Source of the DNA: Adiantum capillus-veneris
Lineage: Eukaryota > Streptophyta > Polypodiopsida > Polypodiales > Pteridaceae
Length of the DNA stretch: 64,000 nt
Direction: 5' to 3'
Assembly (NCBI GenBank): GCA_014529385.2
Contig: CM043959.1
Location: 65,068,753 to 65,132,752 of the forward strand
In this document: positions 1 to 11,351 of the stretch, one piece after another
Numbering within the stretch: the first letter of the stretch is position 1
How the letters are laid out: each line of letters starts with the position of its first letter
Notes under the pieces: model-generated
Databases searched by the model: none
Seen by the model: the letters and a program-made list of their open reading frames with translations, nothing else
What the model was told of the DNA's origin: nothing
Translations under genes and position numbers: made by a program

Positions 1-253
1 AAAAGGGGATAAAATACCTTAGAATAGGTAAAAGGCATGTCAACTTGACAATCTCTCTTCTCAATTGGGATGCCAATGTCAAGGTTGGTTTTTTTCGTGC
101 ATTTTACCCATTTTAAGGCATTTTTTTCGTTTTCTATCGAAGAAAATGTTAGCCACTCTCTCAAAAACACACTATAATCCCAAGAAAATATAAATTTCTT
201 AGAAATTGGTAAGGGTGGCCCTGGTGAGTAAGAATCCCCATGAGCTTGCCGAT

Positions 254-254
254 A

Positions 255-312
<58 letters not shown>
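254..312. repeat. Compound (CT)n(CA)n microsatellite
   Basis: An uninterrupted CT run passes directly into an uninterrupted CA run. Open frames through it give only Leu-Ser and His-Thr repeats and are not genes. Confidence 0.98.
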
Positions 313-314
<2 letters not shown>

Positions 315-439
315 GCCAATGACATGTATAATAACCCCATCATTTGCATGCATGTCCCCAAAGCAATACATAATGAAGTCAACTTACAGACACGCAAACC
401 TTCTCCTTTTTTTCTAGGGATAGATGTTTGAGATTAGTT

Positions 440-652
440 TGTGTGTGTGTGTGTATGTGTGTGTGTGTATGTGTGTGTGTGAGTGTGTATATATATACAT
501 ATACACACACACACATATATATTTATTTATTTATTTTATTATTTTTTTATTTTTTTGTGTGTCAATCATAATTTAGAGAATTTATATGTATATATATACA
601 TGTATATATATGTGTGTGTTTGTTTTCGTGTGTGTGTGTGTGTGTGTGTGTC
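440..652. repeat. GT/TA-rich microsatellite cluster
   Basis: Interrupted GT runs (440-481 and about 616-652) flank a TA/CA and T-rich stretch. Another TG run lies at 970-991 in the second duplication unit. Confidence 0.95.
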
Positions 653-1299
653 CATCATAACTTAGAGAATTTATAGATTTTTTAGTTTGGCACATGGTTA
701 AACTCTCAAAAATAAAAAGGATAAAATAACTCTGAATTGATAAAATTGGAAAATCTCTCTCCCTATTTGGGATGCCGATGTTAGGGTTGGTTTTTATAAG
801 ACATTTTACCCATTTCAAGGCATTTTTCTTGTTTTGTATGGGAAAAAAATGTTAGCTACTCTTTTAAAAATACATGATAAAGTTAAAAAAATAACAATGT
901 CTCAGAAATTTAAAAGGCAAAGGTGTCCATGGTGAGTAGGATTTCCCATGAGCTCAATCGTAAAATCTATGTGTGTGTGTGTGTGTGTGTAATGTAGATA
1001 ACAACCCCTTGATTTGCATGCATGCACTCAAAGCAAGACCAGCTTAAATCAATGCACGGACATGCAAATCTTGTCCTTTTTCTTAGCCACTGTAAAAATA
1101 AAAACTTACACAAATTTCTAAAAGGTATCAATATTGGTCTTAAAAAAAGCCTCTTGATAAAACAAAGCCACATATATCATTAAATTTTTTTTTAAAAAAA
1201 ATAACAAAATCTCCACAAAAATTACCTTTACTTACCTAGGTGGAGTGAAACTCAACTTATACATTTATTCTATGTACAATTGAAAGTCTTTTGTCTTTA

Positions 1300-1736
1300 C
1301 AATGCACATTGTGAAAGGCTTTTCATTTCCATGTGCATGTCAAATCTTACCATTCACTTTTGCATTTTACATTAGATGTTTGCTCTAAATTTTTGTGAAG
1401 TGAACCAATGCATGACACTTGGAGGCCTTCTTCTTGCCTGAAATTTTTAAGTTGCATTATATATAGCATAGATTTGCCTACTTTTGTGAACAAAGGAGAC
1501 TTCATAATGGTCCATGTTGTGAAGACTCCACATCATTATTGTGGTACACCATTAATCAAGGGGTGGCACACCACACCCGTAGGCACACCACATTGCTTTG
1601 GTTAAGGAATGGAAAACACCACAAGAAAATATTAAAATAACCAAATATATATATACTTGAAAATAAATAAATAAATTTATATAGCGAGAGAGACTCGAAT
1701 AGTTTGTGCTTTTGTCATCAAGCACCACCTGCTAGC
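1300..1736. other. Unassigned spacer
   Basis: AT-rich sequence with no recognisable coding or RNA gene. Short open frames here have no family features. Confidence 0.5.
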
Positions 1737-1960
1737 TGCTACCATATACATGGGGTAGTGATGTGTGTGAACACACGTAGGACTGTCGAGGCATTTTTTC
1801 CCTCAATAGGAGGTTTTTCCCTCCGTGCATTGTATATACGTCCATCACTCTGGGGCTATCTATCTTTCCATTGCATAATAAGCAATACACTCTCTATTGT
1901 GTGCCTTGAGCTTTCTTAGTCTTCTCCAAGGTGTGTGTGTTTTCCTGCAACCCTAATTTT
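1737..1960 (+). repeat. 5' LTR of copia element I
   Basis: From the ACCATATACATG block to TTTTCCTGCAACCCTAATT this segment matches 4373-4577 in direct orientation. Shared blocks include GTAGTGATGTGTGTGAACAC, GGCATTTTTTCCC, ATCTTTCCATTGCATA and CACTCTCTAT. The 5' copy has an extra segment of about 22 bp near 1806. Many substitutions show an old insertion. The exact ends and a target-site duplication could not be fixed, and the outer TG/CA bases look mutated. Confidence 0.75.
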
Positions 1961-2255
1961 GGCTTAGTCGCCAGCAGCTCCAGCATACGCCTGCTCACTT
2001 TCTTCGATTTATGTGATCTTTGGCGAGCGTTTGCATATTCAGGCTCAGATTTTTGATTCCGGCTCATTTCGGCCTCCGTTTTCACTACATGCAGATCTGC
2101 ACAGTCTATTTCATTATTTTGTGCAGAACTTTTGTCAATGTCGTTTTTTGTATAAGAGATCTTTTATAGTCTTCTACGGTTTGTGCTATATAGCACGTGT
2201 TGTTCCCGCTTTGTTTCTCCTCTTTTCGAGCAATTTTCACATCAGGTGCAGGCAT

Positions 2256-4294
2256 TCGTCATAGCCGACAACAACACAGATGTGTTCAAGATGATTGCTG
2301 CTGAGGACAGATTGGATGGGGACAATTACCCTGTGTGGGCTTATATGATGCAACATGTTCTTGTGTCAAAGGGCGTTTAAAACATTGTGCAGGGCATTGA
2401 TGTACGTCCTGGTTTTGAGGATACATGCGATGTTAAGGATGTTGCAGGTCTTGCTGCAAGGATTGCTGCTGTTAGAGTTGTTTTGCCTACGACTGAGCAA
2501 GCTCATTGGGATGTAAAGAATGCACAGGCTCATGCGTTGATTGCATTATCTGTGAAGCGCACCATTACTCCTCACATTTCTTCAGCAAAATCAGCAAAAT
2601 AGGCTTGGGATATTCTGGCTGGTCTTTATGCAAGTCGCAATGAGGATAAAATTGCATTTCTACGTAAAGAGCTCGAGTCGAAGATTATGCATGAGGAAGA
2701 TGACATGGAAATTTTCCTTGTTGGTGTCAAGGATATCAATGAGCAACTTATTTTTGTAGGAAAAGTCATTTCAGACAATTCCCTTTTGTAGACTGTTCTT
2801 GATGCCTTGACAGATTCTTATCAGACTTTTGCTAATACTTGGAGACTTATGGCCCAAGGAAATCCGGAAGTTGTCAAGTTTGGTGCATTATGCACATTGT
2901 TGTTGCAAGAGTCGCTTTCCAAAAAAAATAGGGCGTGTAGTTGAACAGGCCTTTATTGCTATTCAAAGAAAAGGTGGTAATAGCAATGCAGCCACTTCTT
3001 ATTATTCTTCTGCGAGTGGAAAATCACGTGTTCCTAATGCTTCTGCTCGTAGCAATTCGTATAGAAATTTTGGTGATAAGGACAAAAAGAAGATATGTTG
3101 CCATTATTATAAAGCTAATGATCATCTGATCAAGCAATGCCCTAAGTTGAAGGCCAAAGAGACTAAGAAGAAAGAGGTTGGTTCCACTACAAATACAACT
3201 ATTATTGAGTCTTCTGGGAAAGGAGACTATGATGTTGATGTTGATGCAGAATGGGCTTTTAGTGCAGAGTGCACTTATAATCATGTTGTCCATGATGCAT
3301 GCATGTCAGTTGCTGCAGATTCACATTGTTGTATTTTGACAGTGGTGCTACAAAGCACATTACCTCACATCGTGATTTGTTCACCTCTCTAGAATCTGTC
3401 CCTCATAGGAATTTAGTTACTTGTGCCAACAATGCCTCTTATCCGGTTCAAGGAGTTGAAAAGATTGTGCTTACTGCTGCAAATGGCAGTTCTTTCACAC
3501 TTGTTGATGCACTTTATATACATGGGATCAAGAAGAATCTATTGTCTGTATTGCCACTCCCATGGAAATAGGTTTGAAATTGAGTCTCCACGATGCTGGT
3601 GATCCTGCAGATGTCACTCTTTACCAAACTGTTGTTGGATGCCTCATTTATATATGCAACATGAGGCTGAATATTCAGTTTGTAGTCTCACAAGTCAACA
3701 AGTTTATGCATAGCTTAGGGTCTAAGCATTGGTAGGCTGTCAACAAGAGGATTTTCCGCTACTTGAGTGGAACTTTACATCTTGGTTTGTTTTATCCCAA
3801 GGGGGATCATTGCTGCCAAATTTACATGCTTTTTTGGACTCAAATTGGGCTGGTTGTTTTGACACACAAGTGTTCACAAGTGGTTTTTTTTTCATGCTTG
3901 GCAGTTCATGTATATCATGGTTGAACAAGAAGAAACCTACTGTGGCCACTTCTAGTTGTGAGGCTGAGTACATGGAAGTCTTCATAGCTACAATTGAGTG
4001 TGTATGGCTCAGACGCCTTATGGATGATTTGGGTGTTGGACAAGACACGCCAAGACTATCTACACTGACAGTCAAAGCGCATTGGCAGTTGCGAGGAACC
4101 CAATTTTTCTTGCTCGCACAAAGCACATTGAGGTGCATTACCATTATGTCAGGGAGAGGCTCTCAACAGGAGATATCATCTTGGCTTATGTGCCAACACA
4201 AGACAACCTTGCAAATCTTTTCACAAAGGCATTATCGCGCGAGAAGTTCGAATCTTTCCGCAAAACTTTGGGCTTACTCCCCTTTGTGAACTGA
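2256..4294 (+). pseudogene. Copia element I polyprotein, internally deleted
   Basis: Three blocks survive in copia order. First is a gag N-terminus (LDGDNYPVWAYMM near 2310) with a decayed zinc knuckle near 3095-3140, where the second Cys is Tyr (C-x2-Y-x4-H-x4-C). Second is a protease with FDSGATKH and DALYIHGIKKNLLSV (3330-3550). Third, joined directly at about 3565-3575, is the end of the reverse transcriptase (VVGCLIYICN), then RNase H (SSCEAEYMEVF, 3950-3990) and the C-terminal ARNPIFLARTKHIEVHYHY (4085-4145) ending at TGA 4294. Integrase and nearly all of the RT, including YVDD, are missing. Several frame changes and stops interrupt what remains, so the copy is dead. Confidence 0.85.
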
Positions 4295-4372
4295 TCATGT
4301 CCTCAGGGCATGGCACTTCCCTTTACTCTATGTGCCAGCTCTTGTTCACCGCATCACTCCCAGGGGATTTAT

Positions 4373-4577
4373 TACCATATACATGTGGTAGTGATGTGTG
4401 TGAACACACTTAGGACTGTTGGGGCATTTTTTCCCCCATGCATTGTATACACACCCATCACTCTAGGGATATCTATCTTTCCATTGCATACTAAGCAATC
4501 CACTCTCTATCGTGTGCCTTGAGGTTCCTTTGTCTTCTCCAAGCTGTGTGTGTTTTCCTGCAACCCTAATTCCAACA
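4373..4577 (+). repeat. 3' LTR of copia element I
   Basis: Direct-orientation partner of 1737-1960. It follows about 80 bp after the RNase H stop and is preceded by a purine-rich CCAGGGGA that fits a polypurine tract. It ends near CCCTAATTCCAACA. Confidence 0.75.
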
Positions 4578-5213
4578 ATAGCGGAGTCAAGGTCAGGTGA
4601 AGTTGCATCATCGGGTGTTGGGTGAAGGTGGTCCGATAGTTGGAGATCATGGATGTCGAGGTGGTCAATGTTGAGCAGTACGTCAAGTTTAGGTGCTTCT
4701 CCTAATAGCGAGTGCATGTGGTAGCTAAAGATGACGGGCCTCGTAGTATAGAGCTAGACATGATGGGCCCCAACAGTGGGTGTAAAGAGATGACATGCCT
4801 CACATAAGAGAGCTAGAGACGATGAGACTTCTAGGGTTCAGGCCAACTGGTCAAACACCCATCGCACTGATCGTACTAACCTTATCTTTTCTTTTTATCA
4901 TATAGAACAATAAGAAGTAGTGAGGTAATTCAATACTCACTGAGAGCTCCACAAACACAATGTGTCTGCTCTTCTTCTCCCTCACACTCCGTGCACACTA
5001 CACACTCTTCAAGTGGCATTAGATATGAAGGTTGCAATGCTACTTCTCTCCCGATGTTTCTCACGAGCGTCACATCGGTAACATATTGAAGCACGTACCT
5101 TCCATGGCTATGGAGGCATTGTGAGCTCGACACATAGAGGTCTTGCATCAAGGTGGTAAGGGGATGAACTCCTCAAGCCACAAGGGGGTGAGAGATTGAG
5201 CTTTTTGTGAGCT

Positions 5214-5301
<88 letters not shown>

Positions 5302-6215
5302 CAGGTTGCTGAGTTTAGGACAGATTGACAACATGTCACTGTTTTGCTTATAATTTGACATGCAGAACTTCGATTCAATTTTATGTTTTTAATATCAAAA
5401 CGGAGATCGGTTTGAGCTCTATGACTTTGTAGAAGAGTTCACCAGCTAGTTTGAAGTGCAACTGTGTCTAAAATAAAAAACACATAAGCTGTTTTCTTAG
5501 GACAAGTTGTGCATTTGAGTTCAATAAGAGAGGAGAGAGAGTGCAGAGAGAGAGGAAGAGATAGCTTCATCTCAACTTCAGCATTAAAGGCCTTGAATAC
5601 ACACACACTCAACGAAGAAGAGAAAGGAGATTCAACAAAAAGAGAGATTGTGTGCACAATATCACACACACACACACACACACACACTCCCAATACTCGA
5701 GCTCGACCACCCCTTTTTCTGGCTTGCGGTATCGATGACTTCTCCTTTGACATCGACATGCACAAGTGAGGTGCTTCTTCCATAAAGGAATGACACCCGG
5801 CATTGGCATCAACTTCGGTGGCGACATCAACTATAGGTTTTCACATGCTCTCTGACATTGTAGAGAGCAAAACATAGAGACAGTTATTCAACAATGAGAG
5901 ACAGATTATGCATTGCTATTAGCAGTGTTTCTATGCATTTTTTGAGAGTAGATTTGGATTGTGATATGTATGTTCTCTGTGGTATTGCTTATGCATAGTC
6001 ATTGATGGCTCCTGAGAGCAACTCTTAAATATAGTTTTAACACACAAGGATAGTCACATGTGCTCTAGACACAACAGATTTGCGAGCATCTTTGGTAGTA
6101 ACAACCATTGCAATCCAATTGGGAGTTTTGGGCACATGTGGATTATGCATGACTAGCAATTGAGAGTACTTATGCTTTGTTGAGATCGTTTTACTCCCTA
6201 GAGGGAGCTGCTTTT
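4578..6215. other. Gene-free spacer with microsatellites
   Basis: No supported gene. It contains a long GA run (5217-5299) and a CA run (5663-5688). Open frames crossing these encode only repeat peptides. The remainder shows no domain or RNA structure that I recognise. Confidence 0.55.
5217..5299. repeat. (GA)n microsatellite
   Basis: About 41 uninterrupted GA units. Both strands read open, giving Leu-Ser or Arg-Glu repeat peptides, which are artefacts. Confidence 0.99.
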
Positions 6216-6379
6216 GCTTGATACTCGTTGGCGCGTGTTTGAGCACGTGTCCTCCAATTTTGCAGTGATAGTTTCACATTTTGGCTATACATTGTGTTGC
6301 AAATTTTTCCATTATATGACTAGAGACAATAATGTAAGCTCACAAGACATTTATGACAATTTGTTGCCTCTTTTCAGGG

Positions 6380-7085
6380 GTGGAAATTTGAATGTAAATT
6401 CAAATGAGGCAAATGTACAGCCTATGTAGGTCTTTGAAAATGTTACAGATCAGCCTATTACTGATGAAGATGTACATGATGTACTTGATGTGGAAAGGGT
6501 TGAGAATGAGCAAGCTAGAGGTATGCCGAAATGGTAGGTGCATACTTTGCATGATAGTAAATTGGATGCACCTTTGTCTAGTCGTACTCGTTTAGGTCCT
6601 CGCCATGCATCTTATGCATTGATTGTTATGCTTTGGCTATTTCTAGCTTATGTGATGTTGAGGAACTTCTGTATTTTGATGAAGCACAAAATTCAAAAAA
6701 TTGGATGGCTATCATGCAAGCAGAATATGATGCACTTATAGAAAATGACACATGGACTTTATGTGATTTGCCTCTTGGCAAAAAGGCCATTGGTACAAAG
6801 TCGATTTATAAGTTGAAATGTAAGCTGTATGGTGAGATTGCTCGCTATAAGGGTCGACTTGTTGCAAAGGGTTATGCACAACCGAAAGGCGTAGATCATG
6901 AAGAGACTTTTTCTCGCACTTGTCATATGAATACTGTGCATTTTCTATGTGCATTGGCAGCCCATTTTGGTTGGGATGTACATCAATCAGATATTGTTAT
7001 TAGTTTCTTGAATGGTGACATATTTGAGGAAGTTTATGTAATGCAGCCTCACGGTTTTGTCATTAAGGGGCAGGAAGATAAAGTG
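6380..7085 (+). pseudogene. Copia element II fragment: integrase-RT linker and N-terminal RT
   Basis: Starting near 6490 the frames read the copia linker and RT start: LGPRHASYA, then NWMAIMQAEYDALIENDTW (6700-6755), LPLGKKAIGTKSIYKLK, ARYKGRLVAKGYAQ (6838-6880), EETFSRTC and DVHQSDIVISFLNGDIFEEV (6976-7035). A TAG and frame changes break the upstream part. The RT stops after VMQPHGFVIKGQEDKVC at about 7085, before the catalytic YVDD, where an opposite-strand LINE begins. The open frame on to 7202 is LINE antisense, not RT. No LTRs were found. Confidence 0.85.
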
Positions 7086-8200
7086 TGCAAAAATGACTTT
7101 GATAGTTGTCTTTGTCAACAATTGCATCAAGATTTATCAAGGACTTTTGAGCATCTTGACATTCTTTATCAAACCACCTTTTGTGTGATCTATCTTTGTT
7201 GATACCATAGACATGCTTTATGGCAAAGCATTCTTAGGCACAAGAACAAATAACTTTCTTGAAAGATTCCCGTGTAGTTCTCATTGGTGCATCATATTGA
7301 AGCTTTGTCATCCATAACTTTTGCTCAACCATTTCAATATGCATTGGTGCTCATTTGAAATACATATTAAGTGATAACTTCTCTTCCCTTTGGCTGAAAT
7401 TATCATGCTTAATTGCTTCTCCACATGCAAGGTCAATACATAAGGCTCGATGCTCTGATTTCAAAGTCCATTGACCAAGCATAAAACTCTTTATGCGATA
7501 CATGATGGCTTCAAAGAGTAGCATATAGTCAATCACACTATCCCCATCATGTTTTCTACAGGTAAATCCATATGTTTTCTAAATGTAAATCCATTTGTTC
7601 CACTCCATAAAGATACACAATTGGCAATGAGCATACCCGTGCTATTGCACATGTGTAAAAGTAACTTTCCATAGTGATCCGGCTCTTTCTCATCCATTGA
7701 AGATGCTCATACAAGTGACCTTCCTCCAACACCCTAAATGTATGGCATATAAAATTGTTGAGTATCATGTTGTAATGTTTTTGTGCAGGCATTCATATCC
7801 TTAAAGAAAATAACATCACCTTTGCCTTTGAAATAAACAATGTCCTCCTCTCAAATCAAAAAATGCATGATCTCTATCCATGCAAGCATAAAGGGGGAAT
7901 CATGATGAGGAATGTAGCAACCGGCTACAAAAATGGGTGCTTTTTTGGTGTCATAGTTTTCAGCCATACATAGCGTTTGTGCTTGTCATCTTTCACAATT
8001 GATACAAAATCTTCCAATCCTTTCTTAACCGTACATGCTACCCCTCCTTGTCCTCTTCGTTGCTTGAGATTCTTTGACCACATCAATAAATGTACATTGT
8101 AATCCTTCAACCCATTAATCCTTTGTGTATTATGCTCCCAAGTTTCAACAAGAAGTGCAACATCGGCTTTACTTGTTAGTTCATCTATGCCAACCTCCAC
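7085..8200 (-). pseudogene. LINE ORF2 endonuclease (APE-type) domain, decayed
   Basis: Reading leftward from 8200, the frames give the exonuclease-endonuclease-phosphatase domain of a plant L1-type LINE. Visible blocks are ALLVETWE (8145), RGQGGVACTVKKGLEDFVSI (8050-7985), a GCYIPHHDSPLYACMDRDH block (7918-7865), VIDYMLLFEAIMYRIKSF with LGQWTLKSEHRALCIDL (7530-7430), where canonical SDH reads SEH, and WFDKECQDAQKSL (7180-7140), typical of the endonuclease-RT linker. Stops and frameshifts are frequent. RT sequence should follow at about 7085 but copia DNA is there instead. The fragment pairs with the ORF1 remnant immediately upstream on the same strand. Confidence 0.8.
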
Positions 8201-8269
8201 ATTCCATGGGTATCCATTACAATTGGCAAAAGCATAATGTCAATTGTAACTCGGCCTCATAGGACGTGC

Positions 8270-8899
8270 ATTCCTATTTGCTCGAGGGACTTGCCTCCTC
8301 CTTGGGCACATTTTCTTCATGAGAGATCTCCTTGTTTTCCTTATTCCTCTCCTCATATGCCTTGCGACGGATATTTTGTTGCTTAATAGTGCGATCTTCA
8401 CATACAAAATATTTTGTATTCCTCAAATGGATCCAACTATTATCAAGGATAATCTTTTGTTTGGTGTCATCCGACATGGTGCGTACAATTGTCCGTTCTT
8501 CCGAGCGAGGAGCTTCTTGCTTACCCACTCTATGTGCTCAGTAAGCCATAACTCTAACATGTCAAAGTGGGTTTTAAAGAAATATTTGATAATAACAATG
8601 GCAAGAGAATGAGGTGTCTCTAACTTCTCTTGAAGAATTCCACGAATAAGGATGTTCTTGTAACGTCGCTCCCGTTCTTCCAACTCCTCTACATGCACTC
8701 AACCTTCTTTGTTTGAGCCATATTTTGCATGAGGGAGGAATTAGGAACCACATTGTTACCACATACATCAGCCCAAGACTTGTTTGTGCATACATTTTTC
8801 ATGTCGCATACATCCCAGCTCATGGTGTCAAATTTCTCCTCTTTCAATACATGGTTATGCTCTACTTTGCTCATGCGCTCCTTCAAATCATTTAAGTCC

Positions 8900-8901
<2 letters not shown>
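8270..8901 (-). pseudogene. LINE ORF1-like nucleic-acid-binding protein remnant
   Basis: From 8901 leftward: a heptad-like N-terminus (LNDLKERMSKVEHNHVLKEE), then EELEERERRYKNILIRGI (8690-8640), which resembles the R-R-x-NI-x-I-x-G(I/L) block of L1 ORF1-type RNA-binding domains. It is followed by KLETPHSLA, a FFKTHFDM block, RTIVRTMSDDTKQKIILDNS (8490-8430) and DRTIKQQNIRRKAYEERNKE (8395-8340). The matching pieces sit in three frames, so it is not functional. The upstream edge is a (GA)n tract at 8902, where the element is truncated or where a pyrimidine run expanded. Confidence 0.6.
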
Positions 8902-8982
<81 letters not shown>

Positions 8983-9152
8983 ATTTGTATAGGAACCTTG
9001 GCGCCCGCGACGTCCTCAGGAAACACCACATGGTCACTTGCAAGGTCTTTAGCAAGTGCTTGTGCCCAAAGTCCTTTCAAGGCCTTAAGGAGTGCCGAAT
9101 GGAACCTCCACAATTCACTTTGCTTTAAATACTACAAGTGTGTGGCCCGTCC

Positions 9153-9197
<45 letters not shown>
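8902..9197. repeat. Two (GA)n microsatellites
   Basis: GA runs at 8902-8980 and 9157-9197 separated by about 175 bp of ordinary sequence. Arg-Glu and Leu-Ser open frames through them are artefacts. Confidence 0.98.
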
Positions 9198-9200
<3 letters not shown>

Positions 9201-9440
9201 CTTTTCTTAGCACCCAATTCACTTTCTTTGCCTTGGCTTTTACTCCCCCCTCCAATCTCTCTCTTTATGCCATGTGGAAGGGGCCCTCAAGGTGCATTAG
9301 ATATAGTTTGAAAGAGAGATAGCCCCTTTTCTTAGCATCCAATCTTTCTTTGCCTTGACTTCCACTCTCCCCTCACATCCCTCTCCTCATCCCAAAATGT
9401 TGTAAGGGTATTTTGGGAATTTCCACAAATTATAGGGGTA
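9196..9440. repeat. Tandem duplication, period 125 bp
   Basis: AGCCCCTTTTCTTAGCA followed by CCAAT, CTTTCTTTGCCTTG and a CT-rich stretch occurs at 9196 and again at 9321. The copies differ by small indels and substitutions. Confidence 0.75.
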
Positions 9441-10091
9441 TTCTGGTAATTTTCCCTTTATCTTTCTTCTTAAGCCAGGAGTGAATGTTACTTTCAAAAA
9501 GAACTGGGAATGATTACCCCTAGCATAAAGGTTACGTGTTTGTTACCGAATGGTAGAAATAAGGAAATTTTCTCACTACCTACGTGTGGTTTTTAGAAAA
9601 TTTTTGAATGAAATATGAGCAAAGATTGAGTCCATACACTATTTGTGTAGAGGTCCATGTAGTTGTGACAACCCTAGGAAACATGGTCATTAATCTTCTC
9701 TAATTAAATATAAACTTCTAAACAATATCTAGTGCACCTTGGAGGCCTCTTCCATGTGGCATAAGGCATTTACCCCAATTTTTGCATAGCCTAATGTTTA
9801 TGATGATTGAAATCTTGTAGCGTCTGAGACAATATTATTCCCCAATGAGCTCATGTATAGATGCATCGAAAATGATGATCGATTTCATCTGAAGAGCCCT
9901 CAATACCATCTAAAATTCTGGTTCTATCATCTTTTATTGAGGAGAAGCAATCTTCCTGGAAAAAGTTCCAAAAAAATTTGTTTCTAGAGGGAGGGCATTT
10001 TGGGGGTACATTGGGAATTTTTGAAATTTGAGGCACGCTTACAACAAGAGCGGCTTCAAACTAAGCGAGCGAAAATTTGCTCAAGCTGAGA
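9441..10091. other. Upstream region of the DUF538 gene
   Basis: Intergenic DNA with no transposon similarity that I can see. No convincing TATA box lies within about 100 bp of the start. The 40 bp before the ATG contain purine-rich CAACAAGAG and GCGAGCGAAAA blocks that could be 5' UTR. Promoter placement is not possible by eye. Confidence 0.4.
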
Positions 10092-10745
10092 ATGGCGAAC
10101 TGGCTGTGCAGCCTGTGCTTATTGGTTGCTTTCTGCTTCGCTTTTCCTGCTCTCTCAAGCGGCCGAAGCCTCCATTTTTCGCAAACATTAATTCAAGGAC
10201 TAGATGAGCCAGATCCGGACGCTTTCAGCTCAGAGCTCTCATTCGTCCTCGTAGAAACAACATCTGTGGAATTAAAAGATCAGGAGCCACTCTTCTCGTC
10301 TCTTTTATCAGAGATTGACCCAGATGGTGATTTTGAACACCCAAATGTGCCTGCGCATTTCCGGGATAGCTCCATAGCTTCCATTTTAACGCAGAATGGT
10401 CTTCCCGTAGGCCTTCTTCCGTCTACAGTTGAGGACTACACTTTGTCAGAGGATGGGAAGTTCTCTGTTTCTCTTTCGAAGGCATGTTACGTTGACTTCG
10501 ACTATGAGGTTTATTATGCAGAGACCATTACAGGAACGCTCAGCTATGGTGCTATCTCAGACTTATCCGGCATCCAAGCCAAGAAAGCCTTTCTTTGGCT
10601 TTCTGTTACTGGCATTCATGCTGATGACTCTAGCAGCAGCTACATTTATTTTGATGTCGGGCCCTTCTCAAAGAAACTTTCTATCTCACAGTTCGAATCT
10701 GTCCCGGTCTGCAAGGCCAAGGCTACAAACCTCAGGTTCTCTTGA
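10092..10745 (+). CDS. DUF538 domain secreted protein
   Basis: A 217-residue protein and the only intact host gene here. The first ATG in frame is 10092, in a strong plant context (A at -3, G at +4). The five upstream in-frame codons lack an ATG. Residues 1-24 form a signal peptide: polar start, a hydrophobic LCLLVAFCFAFPAL core and a small-residue SSG cleavage region. Residues about 85-205 carry DUF538 hallmarks in order: NGLPVGLLPSTVEDYTL, GKFSVSL, a conserved Cys (KACYVDFDYEVYYAETITG), LSYGAISDLSGIQAKKAFLW, YIYFDVGPFSKKLSISQFE and a final P-x-C (SVPVCKA). The family is plant-specific, usually single-exon and secreted. Structural comparison with BPI-type lipid-binding folds has been proposed, but the biochemical role is unknown. 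No introns or frame breaks occur. Residues 25-84 are an acidic, poorly conserved linker. Confidence 0.93.
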   Translation: MANWLCSLCLLVAFCFAFPALSSGRSLHFSQTLIQGLDEPDPDAFSSELSFVLVETTSVELKDQEPLFSSLLSEIDPDGDFEHPNVPAHFRDSSIASILTQNGLPVGLLPSTVEDYTLSEDGKFSVSLSKACYVDFDYEVYYAETITGTLSYGAISDLSGIQAKKAFLWLSVTGIHADDSSSSYIYFDVGPFSKKLSISQFESVPVCKAKATNLRFS

Positions 10746-11317
10746 TTTCTTCTAATTTATTTTCCTCTGTTGCAATGCATCAATCCTTTGTTCACAATGA
10801 ACGCTTTAGAGGAAGGATAAGCATGAAAGAAAAGAACTGCATGCATAAACTTGTTTTCACCCCCTTTCATACATTGTCTGAAATATCATTAAGCATGAGG
10901 TGAGGTAGGTACAAGTTAATTATGTGTATTTGCCAAGGCAAATGCTTAGCCTGCAAGATGTAGTGGTCCTCGCTACTTTATTAGCATACATTTGGATAGT
11001 CTTTAAATAGCATAATTAAAGGCCTCCATTGATAACATTGCAGCATGACAACCTGCACGATGAATTATGCAGGGCAGTTTAATTCAAAGGCTTGTTGCAT
11101 TTTCTGATTATCTCAAAGGTTTCAAGAAACTATGATATAGCTAGACTTTGTCCAAAGTGGTTGTTAACTGTGTGTATTGCAAGGCAAATGCATAGCCTGC
11201 AAGGTACAATAATCTTTGTTATTTTGTAAGTGTATATTTTGCTTCATGAAATTTGATAACTTCTAGACCAGTAGGAGAAGTCTTGAAATAGCTTGATTAA
11301 AGGCCTCAATTAATGTG
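10746..11317. repeat. DUF538 3' flank with a diverged tandem duplication
   Basis: The segment at 10917-11040 (TGTGTATTTGCCAAGGCAAA, AGCCTGCAAG, AATTAAAGGCCTC) recurs at 11165-11316 with substitutions, a period of roughly 250 bp. The AT-rich block just after the stop (CTAATTTATTTTC) is a plausible 3' UTR and polyadenylation region. No second gene is visible before the copia element. Confidence 0.65.
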
Positions 11318-11351
11318 GACAACGATGATGACGACGACGGGTACTGCTAGG
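11318..11351. repeat. Left flank of the copia III target: GAC/GAT-rich repeat
   Basis: GACAACGATGATGACGACGA just left of the element, continuing on its right side at 16896, is the disrupted target sequence. The CTAGG at 11347-11351 is the left target-site duplication. Confidence 0.7.

Larger units (their letters stand above)
1..1100. repeat. Diverged tandem duplication, period about 715 bp
   Basis: Bases 1-440 and 715-1090 are recognisably the same sequence. Both run from a GGATAAAATA block, through TTTTACCCATTT and AAGGCATTTTT, past a GGTGAGTA...CCCATGAGCT block and a microsatellite, to a TTTGCATGCATG block and a TTGTCC/TTCTCC-TTTTT stretch. The copies differ at many positions, so the duplication is old. 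A smaller 90-bp duplication (ATCATAA-TTTAGAGAATTTATA, near 565 and 655) lies between them. No coding function is visible. Confidence 0.75.

Noticed and set aside
5148-5378. Leu-Ser or Arg-Glu repeat proteins in GA/CT tracts here and at 8890-8990, 44176-44610, 50242-50616 and 58202-58452
   Set aside because: A dinucleotide repeat keeps all frames open. These are microsatellites.
7086-7202. Continuation of copia II reverse transcriptase
   Set aside because: The antisense strand gives the LINE endonuclease-RT linker (WFDKECQDAQKSL), a better explanation.
10077-10091. Upstream in-frame extension of the DUF538 protein by five residues
   Set aside because: It would start at TTG. The ATG at 10092 has a strong context and begins a proper signal peptide.
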